Origin: Gammaproteobacteria bacterium
GTDB lineage: Bacteria > Pseudomonadota > Gammaproteobacteria > Steroidobacterales > Steroidobacteraceae
DNA length: 64,000 nucleotides
Reading direction: 5' to 3'
Assembly (NCBI GenBank): GCA_003132025.1
Contig: PKWJ01000037.1
Span: 1 to 64,000, forward strand
Below the pieces are notes generated by a model. That model was not told the DNA's origin, did no database searches, and saw only the letters and a list, made by a program, of their open reading frames with translations. A program made the position numbers and the translations under genes. This document shows positions 1 to 9,987 of this stretch, in pieces. How positions within the stretch are numbered: position 1 is the first letter of the stretch; each line of letters opens with the position of its first letter.

Positions 1-268
1 GCTGCCCGTGATCCTCGTGATCAACAAGGTCGATCGCCCCGACGCGCGCGTGGCGGAGGTCGTGGACGAGGTCTATGAGCTGTTCCTGGACCTAGACGCC
101 GACGAGCACCAGATCGAGTTCCCGATCGTCTACTGCAACGCCAGGGCCGGCCGGGCCTCACTTGACCCCGCCCAGGAGGGCACCAGCCTGCAGCCGCTGC
201 TCGATCTGCTGGTCGAGCACGTGCCGGTGCCCGAGTACGACCCCAGCCACCCGCTGCAGGCGCTGGTG
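1..268 (+). CDS. BipA/TypA-type translational GTPase fragment (5' end off window; joined in frame to SoxB)
   Basis: Reads [56 protein letters not shown]...[26 protein letters not shown]4 NKVD motif and typical TypA sequence, open to the window edge. Similarity ends at HPLQALV. Confidence 0.85.
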
Positions 269-730
269 TCGGAGCCGGTAAAGCCGGTGCTCGACTGCGT
301 CGTAATGTCGAACACCGTGCATGTTTATGTCAGCCAGTCCGACAAGGGCGAGCTGGTCATCGGCGCCGGGACCGACGCCTACACCTCCTACACCCAGCGC
401 GGCGGGCTGCACATCAGTGCCCACGCACTCGAGGCGGTATGCGAACTGTTTCCGATGTTTCGCCGGCTGCGCATGTTGCGCAACTGGGGCGGTATCGTCG
501 ACGTCACCCCGGATCGCTCACCGATCATCGCCAAAACGCCGGTACCGGGCCTGTACGTCAACTGCGGCTGGGGCACCGGCGGCTTCAAGGCCACCCCGGG
601 CGCCGCGCATCTGTTCGCCTGGACCATCGCCCACGATGAGCCGCATCCGATCAATGCGCCGTTCACCATTGAGCGCTTTCGCGACGGCCATCTGATCGAC
701 GAGGCTGCCGCGGCCGCGGTCGCACACTGA
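248..730 (+). CDS. soxB: Sarcosine oxidase beta subunit, C-terminal part only
   Basis: [45 protein letters not shown]...[38 protein letters not shown] is SoxB-like. Followed directly by soxD-soxA-soxG. Confidence 0.9.
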   Translation, partial: HPLQALVSEPVKPVLDCVVMSNTVHVYVSQSDKGELVIGAGTDAYTSYTQRGGLHISAHALEAVCELFPMFRRLRMLRNWGGIVDVTPDRSPIIAKTPVPGLYVNCGWGTGGFKATPGAAHLFAWTIAHDEPHPINAPFTIERFRDGHLIDEAAAAAVAH

Positions 731-740
731 AGACGTCCCG

Positions 741-1022
741 ATGTTACTGATCAGCTGCCCATATTGCGGCGCGCGCCCGGAACTGGAATTCACCCACGCC
801 GGCCAGGCGCACCTGGCGCGTGCGCGCGAGCCGGCGGCGGTAGGCGCACAGGACTGGGCGGATTTTTTATATATGCGCGACAACACCCGCGGCGTGCACG
901 CCGAGCGCTGGCGCCACACGCATGGGTGCGGCCGCTTTTTCAATGCGTTGCGCGACACCACCAGCGATCACTTCGTTGCCACCTACCGGGTCGGCGAGCC
1001 GCCGCCGCAGGGTGCGGCGTGA
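741..1022 (+). CDS. soxD: Sarcosine oxidase delta subunit
   Basis: 93 aa, N-terminal CPYCGARPELEF Zn-binding type motif, position between soxB and soxA. Confidence 0.93.
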   Translation: MLLISCPYCGARPELEFTHAGQAHLARAREPAAVGAQDWADFLYMRDNTRGVHAERWRHTHGCGRFFNALRDTTSDHFVATYRVGEPPPQGAA

Positions 1023-4000
1023 CCCAGGCGTTCCGCAGTGCCGACCGAGGACGCGTCGATCGTACGCGCCCGCTGCGCTTCAGCTTCGACGGTCGCAGCT
1101 ATGAGGGCCTCTCGGGTGACTCACTGGCCTCGGCGCTGCTCGCCAACGGCGTACACCTGATGGGCCGATCGTTCAAATATCATCGTCCGCGCGGCGTTCT
1201 TGCGGCTGGCGCCGAAGAACCCAGCGCACTGGTAAGCGTGCGCCGCGATGCTGCGCGCTACACCCCCAATCTGCGCGCCACCCAGGTCGAACTCTACGAC
1301 GGGCTGGAAGCCCACAGCCAGAATCGCTGGCCCAGCCTCAGCTTTGATGTCGGCGCAATCAGCGACCTGCTGTCACCGTTGTTTCCGGCAGGTTTCTATT
1401 ACAAGACTTTCATGTGGCCGCGCGGCGGCTGGAAAGCTCTCTACGAGCCCTGCATCCGCGCCGCCGCCGGTCTTGGCCGCGCGCCCCGAGAGGTCGATCC
1501 GGATCGCTATGCCAACCGCTACGCACATTGCGACGTCCTGGTCGTCGGCGGCGGCCCGGCAGGATTGGCCGCGGCGCTCGCCGCCGCCGACCGCGGCGCA
1601 CGCGTCATGCTGTGCGACGAGCAGGCGCAACTAGGCGGCTCGCTGCTGGCGGAAGCGTCCGGCGATCCCACCGATGCGTGGCTCGCGCGCAGCATCGAGT
1701 CGCTGCGTGCCCACGCCCGGGTGACGCTGTTGTCGCGCACCACCGCCTTCGGCTATTTCCCACACAACCTGATCGCACTCAATCAGCGCCTGACCGATCA
1801 TCTCGAGAATCCACGAGCCGGCCAGACCCGCGAGCGCTGCTGGCAGGTGCGTGCGCGGCAGGTGGTGCTCGCCACCGGTGCCATCGAGCGTCCCCTGGTG
1901 TTCCCGGGCAATGACCGGCCGGGCATCATGCTGGCGGCAGCGGCACGCAGTTTCCTCAATCGTTACGCAGTGGTGCCCGGCACGCGCGCGGTGGTGATCG
2001 CAGCCTGCGACGAGGCCTACCGGGCGGCGATCGAACTGCACCAGGCGGGCGTCGCCATCGCGATGATCGGCGATGTGCGGGCGCGCGCCGATGGCGACTG
2101 GCCCGAGGCGGCGCGCCGTGCCGGTCTGCCGGTGCAGACTCACACCACGGTGCTGGGCACCGAAGGCCGGCTGCGTATCAAGGCTGCGCGCCTGCTGCGC
2201 CTGGACACCGAGCGACGGCCGATCGGCGCCATTCAGTCCCACGCCTGCGACCTGCTGCTGATGTCGGGCGGCTTTACGCCCAGCGTGCACCTGCATTCGC
2301 AATCGCGCGGCAAACTGGCGTGGGACCAGCGCGTGCAGGGTTTTATCCCGGCGCAGGCCGCCGAACGCGTGCGTTCCGCCGGCTCATGTCGCGGGGTGTT
2401 TTCGCTGGCGGCAGCGATCGAGGATGGCGCTGACGCGGGTAGCTCGGCCGCAGGCGATGCGGCGGCGTGCACGACCGCCTTTCCTGCCGCACCGGACAGC
2501 TCGCGGGCAGCACCCGATGGCGCGATGGCGGGCTACGCCGGCGCCCTGCCCCAACCGCAAGCCGCGCCGGGCAGCAAGGCGTTTGTCGACTGGCAGAACG
2601 ACGTCACCACACGCGACCTGGCGCTGGCGCTGCGCGAGGGTTTCGTCTCGATCGAGCACATCAAACGCTACACCACCGCCGGCATGGCGACCGACCAGGG
2701 CAAGACTTCCAACTTGAACGCGCTCGGATTCGTCTCGCAGCGACTCGACAAGGCGATCGCTGAGGTCGGCCTGACCACTTTTCGCATGCCTTACACGCCG
2801 GTGACTTTCGGCAGCTTCGCCGGCTTTGCCCGCGGCGAGCTGTTCGACCCGGTACGAACAACGCCGATCCACGAGTGGGCCGTGCAACACGGCGCGGTAT
2901 TCGAGGATGTTGCCCTGTGGAAGCGCGCGCGCCATTTCCCGCAGGACGGCGAAGACCTGCACGCGGCGGTGGCGCGCGAGTGCCGTGCGGTGCGCGGCGG
3001 CTGCGGTATTTTCGATGCCTCGACGCTCGGCAAGATCGAAGTGGTGGGCCGGGATGCGGTCACGTTCATGAACCGCATGTACGCCAATGCCTGGACCAGC
3101 CTTGCGGTCGGGCGCTGCCGCTACGGCGTGCTGCTGCGCGAGGATGGGTTCGTGCTCGACGATGGCGTGGTCGCGCGCACCGCCGAGGATCGCTTCCATG
3201 TCACCACCACCACCGGCGGGGCCCCGCGTGTGCTGGCGCTGATGGAGGACTACCTGCAGACCGAATGGCCGGAGCTGCAGGTTTGGCTGACCTCGACCAC
3301 CGAGCAGTGGGCGGTGATCGCGCTCCAGGGCCCGAACTCGCGCCGCGTGCTGCAGTATCTGGTGCAGGACGTCGATCTGTCCGCCGCAGCGATGCCGCAC
3401 ATGAGCGTGGCGCGCGGCGCGATCTGCGGCGTGCCGGCGCTAGTGTTTCGCGTCAGCTTCACCGGCGAACTCGGGTTCGAAGTCAACGTACCGGCGGATT
3501 ACGCACTGGCGGTCTGGGCGGCGATCTACGAGGCGGGGGCCGCGCACGGCATCACCGCCTATGGCACCGAGGCCATGCACGTGCTGCGAGCCGAGAAGGG
3601 CTACATCATCATCGGCCAGGAGACCGACGGCACTGCGACCGCGGATGATGTCGGCCTCGGTTGGGCGGTCAGTAAGCTTAAGCCGGATTTCGTCGGCAAG
3701 CGCTCGCTGGCACGACTGGCGATGAGCGCACCCGATCGCCGGCAGCTGGTCGGCTTGCTGACCAGCGATCCGCAACTGGTGCTCGAGGAAGGAGCGCAGG
3801 TCATGCTTAGCTCCGGACAGCGCCCGCCCGCCCGGCCGATCGGTCATGTGACGTCGTCCTACTACAGCGCAACCCGGGAACGCTCGATCGCGCTGGCCAT
3901 GGTGGCCGGCGGCCGCTCGCGTGTCGGCCAGACCCTGTGCGTCGCAGCCACCAGCGGCGACGTGCCGGTGCAGGTCACGTCGCCGGTGTTCTTCGATCCG

Positions 4001-4024
4001 GAAGGAAAGCGCCTCGATGGTTGA
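1019..4024 (+). CDS. soxA: Sarcosine oxidase alpha subunit
   Basis: GTG start at 1019 with a 4-bp GTGA overlap with soxD. GRSFKYHRPRG, dinucleotide-binding VLVVGGGPAGLAAALAAADRGARV, C-terminal GcvT-like domain. The track ORF start at 764 is an artefact. Confidence 0.93.
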   Translation: MTQAFRSADRGRVDRTRPLRFSFDGRSYEGLSGDSLASALLANGVHLMGRSFKYHRPRGVLAAGAEEPSALVSVRRDAARYTPNLRATQVELYDGLEAHSQNRWPSLSFDVGAISDLLSPLFPAGFYYKTFMWPRGGWKALYEPCIRAAAGLGRAPREVDPDRYANRYAHCDVLVVGGGPAGLAAALAAADRGARVMLCDEQAQLGGSLLAEASGDPTDAWLARSIESLRAHARVTLLSRTTAFGYFPHNLIALNQRLTDHLENPRAGQTRERCWQVRARQVVLATGAIERPLVFPGNDRPGIMLAAAARSFLNRYAVVPGTRAVVIAACDEAYRAAIELHQAGVAIAMIGDVRARADGDWPEAARRAGLPVQTHTTVLGTEGRLRIKAARLLRLDTERRPIGAIQSHACDLLLMSGGFTPSVHLHSQSRGKLAWDQRVQGFIPAQAAERVRSAGSCRGVFSLAAAIEDGADAGSSAAGDAAACTTAFPAAPDSSRAAPDGAMAGYAGALPQPQAAPGSKAFVDWQNDVTTRDLALALREGFVSIEHIKRYTTAGMATDQGKTSNLNALGFVSQRLDKAIAEVGLTTFRMPYTPVTFGSFAGFARGELFDPVRTTPIHEWAVQHGAVFEDVALWKRARHFPQDGEDLHAAVARECRAVRGGCGIFDASTLGKIEVVGRDAVTFMNRMYANAWTSLAVGRCRYGVLLREDGFVLDDGVVARTAEDRFHVTTTTGGAPRVLALMEDYLQTEWPELQVWLTSTTEQWAVIALQGPNSRRVLQYLVQDVDLSAAAMPHMSVARGAICGVPALVFRVSFTGELGFEVNVPADYALAVWAAIYEAGAAHGITAYGTEAMHVLRAEKGYIIIGQETDGTATADDVGLGWAVSKLKPDFVGKRSLARLAMSAPDRRQLVGLLTSDPQLVLEEGAQVMLSSGQRPPARPIGHVTSSYYSATRERSIALAMVAGGRSRVGQTLCVAATSGDVPVQVTSPVFFDPEGKRLDG

Positions 4025-4568
4025 TCTGTCCGCCCTGCGCCGCCCGCCGATCATTGCTGCAAGCCCGATGCTGCGGCTGCAGCCGCCGGCCGCACGCCAC
4101 ATCCTCCGCGCCGCGCCAGCGGTGCTGGAGGCGGCGGGCGAGGCGCTCGGGTTGTCGCTGTCGATGCCGGTATGCCGCGCATCGATCGCGGCTACCCGCG
4201 CGGCGCTCTGGCTCGGCCCCGACGAGCGCCTGCTGCTCGGTGAAGCATCCTCGGCGATCGAAACCGCCCGTAGACTGCAGCAGGCGTTGCAGCAGCAGCC
4301 GCATTCTCTGGTCGACGTCAGTCATCGCCAGGTGGCGTTCGCCATCACCGGTCCCCAGGCGGCCACCGTGCTCGCGGCCGGCTGTCCGCTGGACCTGGAC
4401 CCGGGCGCATTTCCGGTCGGTATGTGTACGCGCACGGTGCTCGCCAAGGCTGAAATCGTGCTCTGGCGCCGCGCCGATGACGGCTTCCATCTCGAGGTCT
4501 GGCGTTCCTTCGCCGCCTACGTATCGGGCGTGCTCGCCGAGGCGGCGCGCGATCTGGCAGACACCTAG
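4017..4568 (+). CDS. soxG: Sarcosine oxidase gamma subunit
   Basis: ATG at 4017 overlaps the soxA 3' end by 8 bp. GcvT-like small subunit with VDVSHRQVAFAITGPQAATVLAAGCPLDL. Confidence 0.88.
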   Translation: MVDLSALRRPPIIAASPMLRLQPPAARHILRAAPAVLEAAGEALGLSLSMPVCRASIAATRAALWLGPDERLLLGEASSAIETARRLQQALQQQPHSLVDVSHRQVAFAITGPQAATVLAAGCPLDLDPGAFPVGMCTRTVLAKAEIVLWRRADDGFHLEVWRSFAAYVSGVLAEAARDLADT

Positions 4569-4617
4569 GTGAGGTGTGGCGTGGCGTCGGCACGCCAAGC
4601 CACGTACGCTTAGCGCC

Positions 4618-5649
4618 ATGGACGCCCGGTCGAGCACGCTGCCCACGCACTTTGGCTTTCTGACCCTGCGCCAGTTCTCGATGATCGCCTTCACCAACGC
4701 CATCGAACCGCTGCGCATGGCCAATTACCTGGCCGAGCAGAGCATCTATCGCTGGTCGGTGTACACCTTCGACGGCCAGCCGGTGCCCGCCAGCAATGGC
4801 CTGACGGTGGCACAGACCGAGCGCATCGATGACGGCGCGCTGCCCGACATCCTGTTTGTCTGCGGCGGCGTCGACGTGCAGCACGTGGTGGACGATGCCC
4901 TGCTGCAATCGCTGCGCCGGCTGGCACGAAAGCGCATCGTGCTCGGAGCGCTGTGCACCGGCGCCTACGCGCTGGCCAAGGCCGGCCTGCTCGACGGCTA
5001 CCGCTGCGCGATTCATTGGGAAAACCTCTCGGCGCTACGCGAGACTTTCCCGCAAACCGAGTTCACGCCCGATTTGTTCGTCGTCGATCGCGACCGCTGC
5101 ACCTGCACCGGCGGCATCGCGCCGCTCGACCTGATGCTGCATCTGATCACCCCGCGCATCGGCAAGACACTCGCGGCCGGGATTTCCGACCAGTTCATCC
5201 TCGAGCGCGTGCGCGACGCGGACGACCCGCAGCGCATTCCGCTGGCGAAACGGCTCGGCGGCTATCACCGGTCACTGACCCAGGCCGCGGCGCTGATGGA
5301 GGCCAACGTCGAGGAACCACTGTCGCTGGAGGAACTGGCGCGCATGGCCGAGGTGTCGCAGCGCCAGCTGCAGCGCCTGTTTCGTCGCAGCCTGGGACTC
5401 ACCCCGGCGCAGTATTACCTCAATCTGAGGTTGCGCCGGGCGCGCGAATTGCTGCTGCAGACGGACATGCCCATCATGACCATCACCGTGGCTTGCGGTT
5501 TTCGCTCGCCGGCTCATTTCAGCAAATCCTATCGCGCGGTATTCGGCCATTCACCCAGCCGCCAGCGGCGTGATCCTGCCGGCAGCCGCAGCAAGCCCAA
5601 GCCCGGGCGCGCTGCGCGGCCGGCAACGCGCCACCAGCACGACCGGTGA
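4618..5649 (+). CDS. GlxA-family (DJ-1/PfpI + AraC HTH) transcriptional regulator
   Basis: N-terminal GATase1-like domain (FGFLTLRQFSMIAFTNAIEPLRMAN, LCTGAYALAKAGLLDGYRCAIHWEN) plus C-terminal AraC HTH (LSLEELARMAEVSQRQLQRLFRRSLGLTPAQYYLNLRLRRARELL). Resembles GbdR/CdhR/SouR-type regulators. Confidence 0.9.
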   Translation: MDARSSTLPTHFGFLTLRQFSMIAFTNAIEPLRMANYLAEQSIYRWSVYTFDGQPVPASNGLTVAQTERIDDGALPDILFVCGGVDVQHVVDDALLQSLRRLARKRIVLGALCTGAYALAKAGLLDGYRCAIHWENLSALRETFPQTEFTPDLFVVDRDRCTCTGGIAPLDLMLHLITPRIGKTLAAGISDQFILERVRDADDPQRIPLAKRLGGYHRSLTQAAALMEANVEEPLSLEELARMAEVSQRQLQRLFRRSLGLTPAQYYLNLRLRRARELLLQTDMPIMTITVACGFRSPAHFSKSYRAVFGHSPSRQRRDPAGSRSKPKPGRAARPATRHQHDR

Positions 5650-5815
5650 GCCACCAGCCACTGTCGGGAAAGCGCTGGTTTTTGTCACTTGCAGGCAACT
5701 CGCCGATGCACCGCGATACGACAATCGTGCACCGATCGGTAACTGCCTGCCGACGCGGCGGCACCCATGCAGCATCCAGCGGGTCTCGGAACGGGTTTCG
5801 AGCCGGAGACACTAT

Positions 5816-8275
5816 ATGAAGAGCCATGCGCGTGTGGTCGTGATCGGCGGTGGCGTCGTTGGCGTCAGCACCCTCTACCATCTGGTCAGGAAAGGCTGGA
5901 AGGATGTCGTCCTGCTGGAGCGCTCGGAACTGACCGCCGGATCCACCTGGCATGCGGCCGGCCTGCTGCCGCTGTTCAACATGAGCTATACCGTCGGCCA
6001 GCTGCACAAGTACTCGGTCGACCTGTACAAGCGCCTGCCGGGGGAGACCGGCCAGGAAGTCAGCTTCCATGTGAACGGCAACCTGCGCCTTGCTACCTGC
6101 GCTGCGCGCATGGACGAGTACCAGAAGTACTGCGGCACTGCTAACACCATCGGTGTTCCCTTCCAGGTGATCGGTCCGCAACAGGTCAAGGCGCTGTGGC
6201 CGCTGGTGAATCTCGGCGATGGCATCGATACACCGCGCATCGTCGGCGCCCTCTACCATCCCGACGACGGTCATATCGCTCCGGCCGACCTGACGATGGC
6301 GCTGCGCAAAGGCGCACGCAATGGCGGCGCCGACATCCACGAAAACTGCGAGGTCACCGCCGCGGCACGCAGCCCTTCAGGCGAATGGAGACTCACCACC
6401 AACCAGGGCGAGATCAGCTGCGAACACGTGGTATGCGCCACCGGTAACTACGCGCGCCAGACCGGCCGCATGTTCGGCGTCAACGTGCCGGCGATTCCGG
6501 TCGAGCACCAGTACATCGTCTACAGCGAGTCACCCGAACTCAAGGCCTACCGCGAGGGCGGCGGCCGCGAACTCGCGGTGCTGCGCGAATCCGACGCGTC
6601 TTATTATCTGCGCGAGGAGCGCCTGGGATGGATTCTCGGTCCATACGAGGCCGGAGCACCCGCCCGGTTTGCCGACGGCGTGCCCGAATGGTTCGGCAAG
6701 ACGCTATTCGAAGGCGACCTCGACCGGCTGCTGCCGCACGTGGAAGCCGCGCAGCGCCGCGTACCGGTGCTCGAGCACTGCGGCATCAAGGACATCGTCA
6801 ACGGTCCGATCTCGTACACGCCCGACGGCAGCCCGCTGATCGGACCGGCGGGCGGTCCGCCAAATCTGTGGCTCAACGAAGGCCATAGTTTCGGCATCAC
6901 CGCGGCCGGCGGCGCCGGCTGGCAGCTCGCCGAATGGATCGTCGAAGGCGAGCCCGGCATCGACATGCTGGCGGTGGATCCGAGGCGCTACGGCAGCTAC
7001 TGCACCAGGCGTTACGTGGTCACCAAGAACGAGGAGACCTACCGCAGCGTCTTCACGATCCACTTTCCCGACGAGGAGCGCCACGACGCTCGCCCGAGCA
7101 AGACCAGCCCGGTGTACGACAAGATCGACCGCCTCGGCGCCGTCTGGGGCCAGCGCTACGGCTGGGAACGCGCCAACTGGTTCGCTCCGCCCGGCGTCGA
7201 ACGCCGCGATGTGTGGAGTTTTCGCCGCAGCAATTATTTCGAGCACGTCGGGCGCGAATGCCGGATGATGCGCGAGCGGGTCGGCGTCATCGACCTGACG
7301 CCATTCACCAAGCACAAGGTCACCGGCGCCGGCGCCGAAAGCTGGCTCGACGGCCTGGTCGCCAACAAGGTGCCGGTCAAGCCAGGCCGCATCGCGCTCA
7401 GCCATGCGCTCACCAAGCGCGGCGGCATCCGTTCCGAGTTCACCATCACCAAGATTGGCGAACAGCACTACTACGTGATCAGCGCCGGCGCCGCTGAGCG
7501 CTACGATTCCGACTACCTGCAACGCATGCTGCCAAGCGACGGCTCGGTCAGCCTGCGCAACATCACCGGCAGCCGCGGCTGTTTCGTCGTCGCTGGCCCG
7601 CGTTCACGTGAACTGCTGGCGAAAATCGTCGATGTGCCGCTCGATAACGCCGCGTTTCCCTGGCTGACGGGCCAGGTAATCGAGGCCGGCTACGCCAGCG
7701 ACGTGTACGCGTTGCGCGTCAATTTCGTGGGCGCGCTGGGCTGGGAACTGCACTTCCCCATCGAGCACGCGCACCACCTGTTTGACGCCGTGTTCGCCGC
7801 CGGCAAGGAGTACGGCGTCGGCATGGTTGGCATGCGGGCGATGGAATCGCTGCGCATGGAAAAGTCGTACCGCATGTGGGGCAGCGACATGACGCGCGAC
7901 TATACGCCATTAGAGGCCGGCCTCGATCGCTTCGTGCGCATGAACAAGGGTGCCTTCATCGGTCGTGAAGCGCTCCAGCGCCAGCTCGCCGCCGGCGTGC
8001 CGCACCGCTTCGTGACCCTGGAGGCGCACGATGTGGGCGACGCCGATCCGCTCGGAAACGAGCCGATCTTCGCCGCCGACGCGAAAATCATTGGCCGCGC
8101 GACTTCCGGCTACTTCGGACACACGCTCGGCAAGAGCCTCGCGATCGGCTATGTACAGCCAGAGTACGCGGCGGTCGGCACTGAGCTTTCAATGGAGATC
8201 CTGGGCCTGCGACGACGGGCAACCGTGCTCATCGAATCGCCGTTCGATCCGGACAACAACGAACTGAAGGCCTGA
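5816..8275 (+). CDS. FAD-dependent dimethylglycine/sarcosine dehydrogenase-like protein (DAO + GcvT domains)
   Basis: ATG at 5816. VVVIGGGVVGVSTLYHLVRKGWKDVVLLERSELTAGSTWHAAGLLP followed by a GcvT-type C-terminal half. Confidence 0.9.
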   Translation: MKSHARVVVIGGGVVGVSTLYHLVRKGWKDVVLLERSELTAGSTWHAAGLLPLFNMSYTVGQLHKYSVDLYKRLPGETGQEVSFHVNGNLRLATCAARMDEYQKYCGTANTIGVPFQVIGPQQVKALWPLVNLGDGIDTPRIVGALYHPDDGHIAPADLTMALRKGARNGGADIHENCEVTAAARSPSGEWRLTTNQGEISCEHVVCATGNYARQTGRMFGVNVPAIPVEHQYIVYSESPELKAYREGGGRELAVLRESDASYYLREERLGWILGPYEAGAPARFADGVPEWFGKTLFEGDLDRLLPHVEAAQRRVPVLEHCGIKDIVNGPISYTPDGSPLIGPAGGPPNLWLNEGHSFGITAAGGAGWQLAEWIVEGEPGIDMLAVDPRRYGSYCTRRYVVTKNEETYRSVFTIHFPDEERHDARPSKTSPVYDKIDRLGAVWGQRYGWERANWFAPPGVERRDVWSFRRSNYFEHVGRECRMMRERVGVIDLTPFTKHKVTGAGAESWLDGLVANKVPVKPGRIALSHALTKRGGIRSEFTITKIGEQHYYVISAGAAERYDSDYLQRMLPSDGSVSLRNITGSRGCFVVAGPRSRELLAKIVDVPLDNAAFPWLTGQVIEAGYASDVYALRVNFVGALGWELHFPIEHAHHLFDAVFAAGKEYGVGMVGMRAMESLRMEKSYRMWGSDMTRDYTPLEAGLDRFVRMNKGAFIGREALQRQLAAGVPHRFVTLEAHDVGDADPLGNEPIFAADAKIIGRATSGYFGHTLGKSLAIGYVQPEYAAVGTELSMEILGLRRRATVLIESPFDPDNNELKA

Positions 8276-8276
8276 C

Positions 8277-9884
8277 TTGACCGAAGCGCTCGATCTCGCC
8301 GGGCTGATTGCCAGTCGCAGGCCTGGGCATAGCCTTCCGGCGCCGTTCTACCTGAGCCCTGAGATCTACCAGCGCGATCTGAGCCTGATATTCGGGCGTC
8401 ATTGGATCTTCGTCGGCGTCGAGCCGGAGATTCCCGAGGCCGGCGACCTGTTCACGGTCGACATCGGCAGCGACTCGATCATCATCGTACGCGACGATGA
8501 CATGGCCGTGCGCGCGTTTCACAACGTCTGCCGACATCGAGGCGCGCGGCTGCGGCCGGAGGGGCGCGGCATGGTCGCCAACCTGGTGTGCCCCTATCAC
8601 CAGTGGACCTACAACCTGCGCGGCGAACTGGTGCACAACCAGCACATGGGTGACGACTTCGAGCGCTGCCGCTTCGGCCTCAAGCCGGTGCACATTCAGA
8701 GTCTGGCCGGACTGCTGTTCATATGCCTCGCGGAAACCCCGGCCCCGGGTTTTGACGACATGCGCGCCGCGATCGAGCACTACGTCGCGCCGCATAACAT
8801 CGCCAACACCAAGGTCGCCTTCCAGAAAGACATTATCGAGCACGGCAACTGGAAGCTGACCATGGAGAACAACCGCGAGTGCTATCACTGTTCGGCCAAT
8901 CACCCAGAACTGACTGTGTCGCTGCTGGAATATGGCTTCGGTTACCAGCCGTCGATGGAAAACGTGGAACAAGTCAGGGGTTTCGAGGATCTGCTGACGC
9001 GTCAGCACCAGCGCTGGGAGGCCTGCGGCCTGCCATCGGCGGAGATCGATCGACTGGAGCACATCACCGGCTTTCGCACCGTGCGCCTGCCGATGGTGCA
9101 TGCCGGGGAATCGCAGACACTGGATACCAAGGTCGCCTCGCGCAAGCCGCTGGCCGAATTCCAACAGCTGGATCTGGGCGGGCTGTCGTTCTGGACCCAA
9201 CCCAACTCCTGGCATCACTTCATGAGTGACCACATCGTCAGCTTCTCGGTACTGCCGATCTCGGCGCACAAGGCGCTGCTGCGTACCCGGTGGCTGGTAC
9301 ACAAGGATGCGCAGGAAGGAGTCGACTACGATCTCAAGCGGCTGACGGAAGTCTGGGACGCGACCAACGACCAGGACAGCGCTCTGGTCGCCAATGCGCA
9401 CCAGGGCATCGTCAGCAGCGCTTACCAACCTGGCCCCTATTCGCCTTACACCGAAGGGCTGGTGGACAAGTTCTGCAACTGGTATCTGGGGCGGCTCGGC
9501 GCGGGACTGGAACTTGCCGCTGGCGCAAGCCCGACCAGAACGGCGCCAGCCTCGCGACCCGGCCGCAACGCTGCGGCGGCAACAGCTGCCGCGGTAGCGC
9601 CTGACGCCGGCACCGATGCGCGGCTGTACTCGATCAGCTTCAGCCAGTCCGGCCACACCGTGCCGTGCCGCGCGGACCAGAGCATCCTTACCGCCGCCGA
9701 AGGGGCCAGCTTGCCGCTGCCGTTTTCATGCCGCGAGGGCCGCTGCGGCACCTGCCGTGTACGGCTGGTTTCAGGCCAGGTGGATATGAAACACGCCGGC
9801 GGCATCCGCCAGCGCCAGATCGACCAGGGCGATATCCTGGTGTGCTGCAGCCGCCCCCTGTCGGATCTGGTCATAGAAAAATAG
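8277..9884 (+). CDS. GbcA-type Rieske oxygenase fused to a C-terminal plant-type [2Fe-2S] ferredoxin domain
   Basis: TTG start. Rieske CRHRGA...CPYH, mononuclear iron region NWKLTMENNRECYHCSANHPEL, linker of about 45 aa, then CREGRCGTCRVRLVSGQVD...ILVCCSRP. Confidence 0.9.
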   Translation: MTEALDLAGLIASRRPGHSLPAPFYLSPEIYQRDLSLIFGRHWIFVGVEPEIPEAGDLFTVDIGSDSIIIVRDDDMAVRAFHNVCRHRGARLRPEGRGMVANLVCPYHQWTYNLRGELVHNQHMGDDFERCRFGLKPVHIQSLAGLLFICLAETPAPGFDDMRAAIEHYVAPHNIANTKVAFQKDIIEHGNWKLTMENNRECYHCSANHPELTVSLLEYGFGYQPSMENVEQVRGFEDLLTRQHQRWEACGLPSAEIDRLEHITGFRTVRLPMVHAGESQTLDTKVASRKPLAEFQQLDLGGLSFWTQPNSWHHFMSDHIVSFSVLPISAHKALLRTRWLVHKDAQEGVDYDLKRLTEVWDATNDQDSALVANAHQGIVSSAYQPGPYSPYTEGLVDKFCNWYLGRLGAGLELAAGASPTRTAPASRPGRNAAAATAAAVAPDAGTDARLYSISFSQSGHTVPCRADQSILTAAEGASLPLPFSCREGRCGTCRVRLVSGQVDMKHAGGIRQRQIDQGDILVCCSRPLSDLVIEK

Positions 9885-9987
9885 CCGCACCGGCGCTACC
9901 GTCCGCTGGCGCAGACGCAGCCGGTGCACTCCTATAATATCTGTGCGCCGGATCGTTCCAGACCGCTGCTGCGCGTGGAGGTGCGCC

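Noticed and set aside
764-1018. N-terminal 85 aa of the track's soxA ORF
   Set aside because: Overlaps soxD out of frame; the GTG at 1019 gives a normal SoxA start.
2384-3400. 338-aa minus-strand ORF opposite soxA
   Set aside because: Antisense shadow ORF of a high-GC gene; no recognisable protein features.
8229-9656. 475-aa minus-strand ORF opposite the Rieske gene
   Set aside because: Fully antisense to a well supported gene; composition typical of a GC-skewed shadow frame.
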